A stretch of DNA of 64,000 nt, taken from NCBI GenBank assembly GCA_030447245.1, contig JAUJPG010000023.1:1-64000 (forward strand), read 5' to 3'. The notes below the pieces were generated by a model, which worked only from the letters and a program-made list of their open reading frames with translations, did not search any database and was not told the origin of the DNA. This DNA comes from Chloroflexota bacterium (GTDB lineage: Bacteria > Chloroflexota > UBA6077 > JACCZL01). Within the stretch, counting starts at the first letter, position 1. Every line of letters begins with the position of its first letter. The translations under genes were made by a program, and so were the position numbers. Shown here one piece after another: positions 57,739-64,000 of this stretch.

Positions 57739-58918
57739 AGCCGGTCCGGGCCGTGGCGCTGCCGGCGGCCGACGTGCAGGTGACGTCCACCGGCACGAAG
57801 ACGTTGTAGGTCGCGCCCTGGCCGTCAACCTGGAACGTGGCGACACCGTTCGCCCCGGTGCGTGCTCCGCCCTCCGGCTGGCGAACCGTCGCTGTGCGGA
57901 AGGTGACCGTCGCGATGCAGAGGGCGCCGCTGACCGGGGCACCGTTGTTGGTCATCGACGCCGTGATGGTGACGATCGCTCGCTCGGACACCGGGTTCGA
58001 GGGCGACGCGCTAGCCTGAAGCCGCAGCCCGGCGGCGCTCCGCGCCACGGGAGGCGGGTCGGCTGGCGCAGCAGTTCGAGGCTGCGGCGCGGCGGCCTGG
58101 GCCGGTGGGGGCGCGGGAGCGGCTGCCCGAGCGGGCTCGACCGGCGCGGGAGCGGCTGCCCGAGCGGGCTCGACCGGCGCGGGAGCGGGCGCGCGGGTGG
58201 GGATCGAGGCGCCACCGGAATCCACGGGTGGCACCGGCGCGTTCGCTGGGGGGCCGGAGGGTTCCTCTGACCGGACCGCGTCCGATCCTGCGCCCTCGTC
58301 AGGCGACGGAAGTTCGCCGGAAGGCGTCGTCTCGGGGGCTGGTGCAGACGAGAGTGCGCCGCCGGCGTCAGGCGCAACGACGGATGGCTCGGGCGTCTGA
58401 CCTGAGGCTGAAGGTTCGGTTGCGGCCGGCCTCTGTGCCGATGTGACTGCCGGCACGGTGACCCCCTCGGCACCGGTCGGCGCGGCCTCGTCGGCCGTCG
58501 CGGTGGTGGAGTTCGGCTGCAGTTGGGGGACGCCAGCCTCAGTTGTCGCCGAGCTGTCAACCGCGGAAGTGGGGGCGACCGTGGCGCTACGCGGCGTCGG
58601 GAACAGCCACTGGAGGCCAAGCCAGAGGCCGGCAAGCACGGCAATCCCGAAGACGCCGCTCGCGAGCCACACCAGGGGGCGCGACTCGCGTGGTCGTGGC
58701 GCCGGCTGTCGCCAGTGTCCGCCGCGCCAGTAACGGGGCGCCCCGCGTCGTTGGCCTGGCGCCGACTCGGGAGAATCGGATGGTCGAGCGACCGTGCCCT
58801 CGTTCGCCACCGAGTCGTCGAGTCCGTCGTCGTGCTGGTCTGAAGCTGGCGCCTGCCTCAACGTGCGCCTCCCCGCTCTCTGCGCAGCATCGCCTTCCTC
58901 CTGGGCGCTCGTCGCCAA
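57716..58918 (-). CDS. Single-pass membrane protein with Pro/Ala repeats and C-terminal Ig-like domain
   Basis: 400 residues. A hydrophilic N-terminus (to about 80), one helix (LVWLASGVFGIAVLAGLWLG), a long low-complexity region rich in Ala, Pro, Thr, Ser with two copies of PAPVEPARAAA, then a beta-rich end: SNPVSERAIVTITASMTNNG and ATFQVDGQGATYNVFVPVDV, resembling a bacterial Ig-like/invasin-type fold. Probably extends from the membrane to the outside. Function unknown. Confidence 0.7.
   Translation of the reverse strand: MATSAQEEGDAAQRAGRRTLRQAPASDQHDDGLDDSVANEGTVARPSDSPESAPGQRRGAPRYWRGGHWRQPAPRPRESRPLVWLASGVFGIAVLAGLWLGLQWLFPTPRSATVAPTSAVDSSATTEAGVPQLQPNSTTATADEAAPTGAEGVTVPAVTSAQRPAATEPSASGQTPEPSVVAPDAGGALSSAPAPETTPSGELPSPDEGAGSDAVRSEEPSGPPANAPVPPVDSGGASIPTRAPAPAPVEPARAAAPAPVEPARAAAPAPPPAQAAAPQPRTAAPADPPPVARSAAGLRLQASASPSNPVSERAIVTITASMTNNGAPVSGALCIATVTFRTATVRQPEGGARTGANGVATFQVDGQGATYNVFVPVDVTCTSAAGSATARTGFTPARAR
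58113..58178 (-). repeat. 33-base tandem repeat, two copies plus partial third
   Basis: Units 58113-58145 and 58146-58178 are identical and encode 11 residues (PAPVEPARAAA) on the minus strand. A partial third unit follows. It lies in the low-complexity stretch of the membrane protein gene at 57716-58918 and could change in copy number by slippage. Confidence 0.9.
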
Positions 58919-59208
58919 TCCTCGCTGGCGCGTTTTCAGCGATCGGCATCGGCCGGCGAGCAGGCGTCGCGTGGACCGTTCACGCGCCGGCTCGGTCCGA
59001 GCGAGCGAATTCTACGCCGCTGTCAGAGGGCACAGGGCCACACTCGCGTCACAAGCGCGGCACCCAAGCGACACAGCTACGTCGCGGCTTTAGCGCGTCC
59101 CGAGCAGGGCGAAGCCGGCCGCGACATTGCGGCTATTCGGAGCGGGCGGAGCCTTTGGACACCCTCGCCTCAACGTTGCGGCACGCCACGTGCTCCGTGG
59201 GCCGATGG

Positions 59209-60591
59209 TCAGGCGCCAGGATCCTTGATGTCGCGGAACGTCTCGACGACGACGTTGCTTGGCTTGCCGCCGACGTCGCGAGCCTCGCGGGCGTAGACGT
59301 TATGAATCGGGTTGCGCGTCTCGGGATCCATCCTGAACGGCCCACGCGGGCTGGCAAAGGACATGCCTTCGATCGCTTTGATCAGCGCATCCTTGTCGGA
59401 CGTGTTTCCGCTCGTCTTGTTCAGGGCTTCGACGATCACATGCGCCGTGTCGTAGCCTTGCATCGCGTAGACATCCGCGTCGCGGTTAAACTTGGTCCGA
59501 TACTCCTGGACGAACTTCGTGTTCTCCGGATTGTCCAGGGTCAGCGCCCAGTGGAGCCCCGTGACGCCGCCGACGCCGGAAAGCCCCTGCGCCTCGAAGA
59601 CGTCCTGCTCCAGCATGAAGCCGGAGCCGAACAGCTTGATCTCCTTCTTGAGGCCGAACTCGTCGAACTGCTTGACGAAGTTGACGGCGTCCGAGCCGGC
59701 GAAGAAGCTGTACACCGCTTCTGGGCCGGCCGACTGGATCTGGCCCAGGAACGGCGCGTAATCGGTATTCGGGAAGGGCGGGTACACCTCGGAGACGACT
59801 GTCCCGCCGGCTTGCTCGAATCCACCGCGGAACGCGGCCATGCTCTCCCGACCGGCCCCGTAATCGGCGGCGCAGATCGTGACCTTCTTGGCTGTCTTGG
59901 CGACGTACTCACCCATCGGCAAGCTGGGCTGGGCGTTCGAGAAGCTGGTCCGGAAGATGTACTGGCTCTTGCGCCCACGAGACAGGTCGTTGCCACCGGC
60001 GTTGGCGCACAGGAAGATGGTCTTACTCTGGTCGACGATGTCGCGGATCGCGTACGCCGTGGGCGTCGAAACCACGCCGGCCAGCAGGTCGACGTTGTCC
60101 TGCTCGATCAGCTTGCGCGCCTTGCGCAGCCCGATCTGCGGATCGACCTCCTCGTCCTCCTTGATCAGCTCCACCCGCCGCCCACCGGCCATGCCGCCGA
60201 CGCCGTCGAAGTAGAGCTGCATACCGTTGGTGATGCTCTCGCCCAGCTGGGCGTACACCTGGGAATAGGGGAGGACCAGGCCAAGCTTGAGCGCCGCGTC
60301 GCTCGGCGGCTTGGCAGCCGGTGCCGCCTGCGCTGTCGGCTTCGCGTCAGCGGCCGGCTTGCTCTCCGCGGGCTTGCTTTCGGCCTGCTTGGACGCGGGA
60401 TCCGCCTTCGGCTTCGCGTCCGCCGGCTTGCTCTCGGCCGGCTTGCTGTCCGCGGGCTTCGCCGGCGTTGACGGCTGGCCGCCACAAGCCTGGATCAGCG
60501 ATCCACTTGCCGCGAGACCTGTGGCCAGGACGAACGATTTCAAGAACCGGCGTCGAGACGCCCGTGTGCTCCGCGACAGATCTTCGGACAT
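59209..60591 (-). CDS. Liv-type ABC transporter substrate-binding lipoprotein (orphan)
   Basis: 460 residues, Peripla_BP_6 type. Twin-arginine signal SRRRFLKSFVLATGLAASG with lipobox SLIQAC, a linker of about 55 residues with repeats such as KPAESKPA, then the binding domain LKLGLVLPYSQVYAQLGESI, LFLCAN-like IFLCANAGGN, CAADYGAGRESMAAFRGGFE and the C-terminal LNKTSGNTSDKDALIKAIEG. No permease or ATPase genes lie next to it within the window, unlike the livK at 9.8 kb. 290 empty bases separate it from the membrane protein downstream. Confidence 0.88.
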   Translation of the reverse strand: MSEDLSRSTRASRRRFLKSFVLATGLAASGSLIQACGGQPSTPAKPADSKPAESKPADAKPKADPASKQAESKPAESKPAADAKPTAQAAPAAKPPSDAALKLGLVLPYSQVYAQLGESITNGMQLYFDGVGGMAGGRRVELIKEDEEVDPQIGLRKARKLIEQDNVDLLAGVVSTPTAYAIRDIVDQSKTIFLCANAGGNDLSRGRKSQYIFRTSFSNAQPSLPMGEYVAKTAKKVTICAADYGAGRESMAAFRGGFEQAGGTVVSEVYPPFPNTDYAPFLGQIQSAGPEAVYSFFAGSDAVNFVKQFDEFGLKKEIKLFGSGFMLEQDVFEAQGLSGVGGVTGLHWALTLDNPENTKFVQEYRTKFNRDADVYAMQGYDTAHVIVEALNKTSGNTSDKDALIKAIEGMSFASPRGPFRMDPETRNPIHNVYAREARDVGGKPSNVVVETFRDIKDPGA

Positions 60592-60705
60592 CGTTCACCC
60601 TCCCCGTGTTGGCCCCGGATCGACCGGGCGGTGCTGGACTCGATTCGCTGCCAGGATAGCGAACGGGCGGCGGCGCGGCAACGTCTTGACAGAGAGAGGG
60701 CATCC

Positions 60706-61110
60706 TTATTCCGGTAACAGCGCTGTGGCTTCGATCTCGACGCGGGCCCGCTCCTCGAGGAGTGCCGTTACCTGGACCAGCGTCATCGCCGGGTAGTACG
60801 GGCCGATCACCTCGCGATAGGCCTGGCCGACCTCGACCAGCGCGGCGAGGTACTCCCGCGTGTCGATGACGTACCACGTCATCCTGGCGAGGTGCTCGGC
60901 CCGGGCGCCAGCCACGGCGAGTACGGCGACGATGTTGCCGAGCGCCTGCCGGACCTGGCCAGCAAAGTCGTCGGTCTCGAGCTCGCCGCGAGCGTTCCAG
61001 CCAATCTGGCCGGCGATGAAGATCGTTGTCCCTCGTCCAGCAATCCCGTTCGCGTAGCCCCGGGGATTGACCCAGCCCGCCGGCTGGAGGGTCCGCAACC
61101 CATGCTCCAT
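60706..61110 (-). CDS. RidA (YjgF/YER057c/UK114) family deaminase
   Basis: 134 residues. Hydrolyses reactive enamine/imine intermediates. Family residues: TIFIAGQIGWNARGELETDD, FAGQVRQALGNIVAVLAVAG, and MTWYVIDTREYLAAL; the final segment VQVTALLEERARVEIEATAL carries the Glu, while the usual Arg before VEV appears as ERARVEIEA. ATG at 61110 is chosen because AAGGAG lies five bases upstream; the GTG at 61116 would be inside that site. Divergent from an SDR gene. Confidence 0.85.
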   Translation of the reverse strand: MEHGLRTLQPAGWVNPRGYANGIAGRGTTIFIAGQIGWNARGELETDDFAGQVRQALGNIVAVLAVAGARAEHLARMTWYVIDTREYLAALVEVGQAYREVIGPYYPAMTLVQVTALLEERARVEIEATALLPE

Positions 61111-61180
61111 GGTCACTCCTTGCCGCGGCCGGCGCGACGCTCTACCCTTGGCTCATTATGCTCGGGCCAGTACCCTTACG

Positions 61181-62002
61181 GTGACCCCGTCGAACGGCCA
61201 GCAAGCAATCGCACCACATTCGGCCCTGCCGCTCGACGGTCAGCACGCGGTCGTGACCGGCGCCAGTCGCGGGATTGGGGCGGGCATTGCTGACGAGCTC
61301 GGGCGGCTCGGATCAGCGCTGACCCTGATCGGCCGAACGCCGCGGCCCCTGGAAGATCGGGCCAACCGGCTGCGCGCCGCCCACAATTGCTCGGTCCAGG
61401 TGGTGGTGGCCGACGTCACGAGCCAGAACGAGGTTGCTCGGGCCTTCAAGACCGCGGCCGCCGCCTTTGGCCCGCCGACGATCCTGGTCAATAATGCCGG
61501 CGGGGCGCGAAGCGCGCCGTTCGCCCGGACTGACCCTGAGCTCTGGCAGGAGATGCTTGACCTGAACTTGACGAGCGCGTATGTCTGCATCCGGCACGTG
61601 CTGGCAGGGTTGCTTGCCACCGGCTCCGGGCGGATCGTCAATGTCGCCAGCACGGCCGGGCTGACCGGCTACGCCTACGTGTCAGCCTACTGCGCCGCCA
61701 AGCACGGTCTGGTCGGCCTGACGCGCGCGCTGGCCCAGGAGACGGCGCGCACCGGGGTGACCGTCAACGCGGTATGCCCGGGGTTCGCGGATACCGACCT
61801 GACCGCCGAGTCGGTCGCCACGATCGCCGCCCGGACCGCGCGGAGCCTGGAGCAGGCCCGCGCCGAGCTCGCTGGCCGCAACCCGCTCGGGCGCCTGATT
61901 CAACCCGAAGAAGTGGCGCAGGCGGTCGGCTGGCTGTGCTTGCCCACTTCTCGGGCGATCACCGGTCAGGCAATTGTCGTCGCCGGTGGCGAGCTAATGT
62001 AG
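61181..62002 (+). CDS. SDR family oxidoreductase
   Basis: 273 residues. Cofactor loop [23 protein letters not shown], catalytic Ser in [14 protein letters not shown], and YxxxK in YCAAK. The end [15 protein letters not shown] is typical. GTG at 61181 gives a short N-terminal tail; an earlier start is not supported. Followed by crotonase and acyl-CoA dehydrogenase genes on the same strand, so a 3-hydroxyacyl-CoA or ring-diol substrate is possible. Confidence 0.85.
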   Translation: MTPSNGQQAIAPHSALPLDGQHAVVTGASRGIGAGIADELGRLGSALTLIGRTPRPLEDRANRLRAAHNCSVQVVVADVTSQNEVARAFKTAAAAFGPPTILVNNAGGARSAPFARTDPELWQEMLDLNLTSAYVCIRHVLAGLLATGSGRIVNVASTAGLTGYAYVSAYCAAKHGLVGLTRALAQETARTGVTVNAVCPGFADTDLTAESVATIAARTARSLEQARAELAGRNPLGRLIQPEEVAQAVGWLCLPTSRAITGQAIVVAGGELM

Positions 62003-62049
62003 CCACTCGCCCACGGCGCCGAAGTTCACAGCCACGACTGGAGGGATGG

Positions 62050-62859
62050 ATGGACGCCGCGAACCTCACCACCGAGCATGTCGGATGGTCGACCGACCGT
62101 GGGGTGGCCACGCTGACGCTGGATCGACCGGGGCGTAAAAACCCGCTCACATTCGAGAGCTACGCTGAGATCCGCGACACCTTCCGGACTCTGGCATTCG
62201 CCGAGGACGTCAAGGCGGTCGTTTTGACCGGCGCCGGCGACAACTTCTGCTCGGGTGGCGACGTCCATGAGATCATTGGTCCACTGATCAAGATGAACAT
62301 GCCCGACCTGCTGAAGTTCACCCGAATGACCGGCGACGTGGTCATCGCGATGCGGCATTGCCCCCAGCCGATCGTCGCCGCCGTCGACGGCGTGTGCGCC
62401 GGCGCCGGGGCAATCCTGGCGATGGCGTGCGATCTGCGGGTAGGGACGGCTCGGAGCAAGGTCGCGTTCCTGTTCAACCGCGTCGGCCTGGCCGGCTGCG
62501 ACATGGGCGCGTGTGCGATCCTCCCGCGCATCATCGGATTTGGCCGGGCGGCCGAGCTGCTCTACACCGGCCGCTCGATGGCTGGCGAAGAAGCTGAACG
62601 CTGGGGTTTCTACAACCGGGTCTGCTCGCCTGACTCCGTCCTGGCGGAGGCGCAAGAACTGGCCCGCCAGCTCGCGGATGGCCCGACCTTCGCGAACGGG
62701 ATCACCAAACGGATGCTCCACAAGGAGTGGGACATGGGTCTGGACGAGGCCATTGAGTCCGAGGCGCAGGCCCAGGCGATCTGTATGCAGACCGAGGACT
62801 TCGCCCGCGCGTACCGGGCGTTCGTCGCCCGTGAGCGGCCGGTGTTCGAGGGGAATTGA
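62050..62859 (+). CDS. Crotonase family protein, dienoyl-CoA isomerase-like active site
   Basis: 269 residues. [15 protein letters not shown] oxyanion loop, [19 protein letters not shown]. Neither hydratase glutamate is present ([25 protein letters not shown]). The Asp in GLAGCDMGA lies where dienoyl-CoA isomerases and 4-chlorobenzoyl-CoA dehalogenase have their catalytic Asp. ATG at 62050 follows GGAGGG. Its stop overlaps the next ATG (TGATG). Confidence 0.84.
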   Translation: MDAANLTTEHVGWSTDRGVATLTLDRPGRKNPLTFESYAEIRDTFRTLAFAEDVKAVVLTGAGDNFCSGGDVHEIIGPLIKMNMPDLLKFTRMTGDVVIAMRHCPQPIVAAVDGVCAGAGAILAMACDLRVGTARSKVAFLFNRVGLAGCDMGACAILPRIIGFGRAAELLYTGRSMAGEEAERWGFYNRVCSPDSVLAEAQELARQLADGPTFANGITKRMLHKEWDMGLDEAIESEAQAQAICMQTEDFARAYRAFVARERPVFEGN

Positions 62860-64000
62860 TGGCTGATCGCGACTTCCTCGATTGGCCGTTCTTCGACCCG
62901 GAGCACCGCGAGCTGGCGCTCGGGCTCGAAGCATGGGCCGCGACGCAGATCGCGCCCTTCGAGTACCAGGAGGACGATGTCGACGCATTGTCGCGCCGCT
63001 TCGTTCGTGTGCTCGGCGAGGGAGGATGGCTGCGCCACTGTGTGCCGGCGGCCTTCGGAGGGGCTCGCGATCGGCTCGACGTCCGGAGCTTGTGCCTCGC
63101 GCGCGAGACGCTAGCGCGCGTTTCTGGACTGGCTGATTTCGCCTTCGCCATGCAGGGTCTGGGCAGCGGGCCGATCTCCCTGTTCGGCTCGCCCGAGCAA
63201 AAGGCCGCGTACTTGCCACCGGTGGCCCGTGGGGAACGAGTCGCCGCCTTCGCGATCTCAGAGCCGGACGCGGGCTCGGACGTGGCTGCGCTGGCCACAA
63301 CGGCGCATCAGGATGGCGGCGGGTGGGTTCTCTCCGGCACCAAGACGTGGATATCCAATGCCGGCATCGCCGATCACTACGTGGTTTTCGCGCGAACCGG
63401 CGAGCCGACATCCGGCGCCAAAGGGCTGAGCGCATTTATCGTCGACGCCGCGCGGTGGGCCTGACCGTCAGCGAGAAGCTGAAAGTGATCGCGCCGCACC
63501 CGCTCGGGACGTTGCGCCTCGAGGAGTGTCGGGTGCCCGCGAGTCGCCTGCTTGGCACGCCCGGCGAAGGGTTCAAGATCGCCATGGCGACGCTTGACGT
63601 CTTCCGATCTACGGTTGGCGCGGCGGCGCTCGGCTTCGCCCGTCGAGCGCTCGACGAGGCGGTCGCGCGGAGCCTATCGCGGACGGCGTTCGGCCAGCCG
63701 TTGGCTCAGTTCCAGCTCACGCAGCAAAAGCTCGCCGACATGGCGATCGGCGTGGACGCGAGTGCGCTGCTGGTCTACCGCGCCGCCTGGACCCGTGATT
63801 GCCGGGCCGACCGGGTCACTCGCGAGGCGGCGATGGCCAAGCTGTTCGCCACTGAGGCAGCCCAGCAGATCGTCGACGCGGCCGTCCAGATCTTCGGAGC
63901 CCACGGCGTCATTTCGGGTGCGGCGGTCGAGCGCCTGTACCGCGAGGTTCGCACCCCCAGGATCTACGAGGGCACGAGTGAGATCCAGAGAGTGATCATA
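62859..64000 (+). pseudogene. Acyl-CoA dehydrogenase, frameshifted and cut by window edge
   Basis: About 380 residues visible. First frame: [60 protein letters not shown] and LSAFIVDA, stopping at 63464. From about 63455 the next frame continues [60 protein letters not shown] and [13 protein letters not shown] to the edge, with the catalytic Glu. One base lost in gcgcggtgggcc explains the change. Coupled to the crotonase by TGATG. Confidence 0.87.

Noticed and set aside
62026-63435. 469-codon open frame on the minus strand
   Set aside because: Antisense to crotonase and acyl-CoA dehydrogenase, both well supported by motifs.

Overview
This window is high-GC bacterial chromosome, densely packed with genes in short co-directional runs. 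Several traits suggest a member of the Chloroflexota or a close relative. These are a gene set for a glycosylated, acylated monocyclic carotenoid of the kind known from Chloroflexus, binding-protein lipoproteins with long Ala/Lys/Pro/Ser linkers, an RNase Y-type gene, and frequent GTG starts with ATGA/TGATG overlaps. This placement is inference; the window has no rRNA or other phylogenetic marker. I saw no tRNA, rRNA, CRISPR array or insertion sequence.

Layout. 0-2 kb: an exported-protein fragment, a 60-residue membrane peptide with mirrored INVN ends, OsmC, a small unknown protein and a hotdog thioesterase. 2-13.7 kb: two paralogous acyl-CoA transferases flank a complete LivKHMGF-type ABC transporter operon that runs on into a GH88 unsaturated glucuronyl hydrolase and an SDR dehydrogenase. 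13-18 kb: a fatty/organic-acid CoA block (enoyl-CoA hydratase, MaoC hydratase, acyl-CoA dehydrogenase, AMP-forming CoA ligase, SDR) and an atypical type II dehydroquinase. 18.6-19.7 kb: a UPF0114 (YqhA) and DUF1622 membrane-protein pair. 19.8-23.7 kb: a copper locus with a CopC-CopD-cytochrome c fusion, a CopC protein and a His-rich exported protein. 23.8-30.1 kb: hisB, an RNase Y-like gene, a HELAH metallopeptidase, an aldo/keto reductase, a MoaD-like protein and a polytopic glycosyltransferase-like protein. 30.3-32.7 kb: a Zur-like regulator with its own inverted-repeat operator, plus zinc ABC transporter ATPase and permease genes. 33.3-40.4 kb: carotenoid end-group genes (two GT2 glycosyltransferases, CruF-like hydratase, acyltransferase, split lycopene cyclase CrtYc/CrtYd), with a sulfite-oxidase-like molybdoenzyme and a methyltransferase. 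40.4-47.7 kb: two envelope proteins, a crotonase and a compatible-solute (OpuB/ProU-type) ABC operon. 47.9-52.9 kb: uvrB and uvrA. 53-64 kb: thiolase, methyltransferase, Ldh-family dehydrogenase, amidase, a repeat-rich membrane protein, a LivK-type binding protein, RidA, SDR, crotonase and a partial acyl-CoA dehydrogenase.

The genes centre on uptake and CoA-linked catabolism of organic acids, amides or amino acids (two branched-chain-type binding proteins, CoA transferases, CoA ligase, three crotonases, two acyl-CoA dehydrogenases, thiolase), with metal homeostasis (Cu, Zn), osmoprotection and membrane carotenoid synthesis.

Sequence quality matters when reading this window. Between about 22.2 and 30.1 kb almost every gene is broken by several single-base frame changes, yet conserved motifs continue in the alternative frame. 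Smaller clusters occur at 34.5-34.8, 52.6-53.4 and 63.45 kb. This looks more like uncorrected indels, often at G/C runs, than real gene decay. I mark these genes as pseudogene because the reading frame is broken as given.
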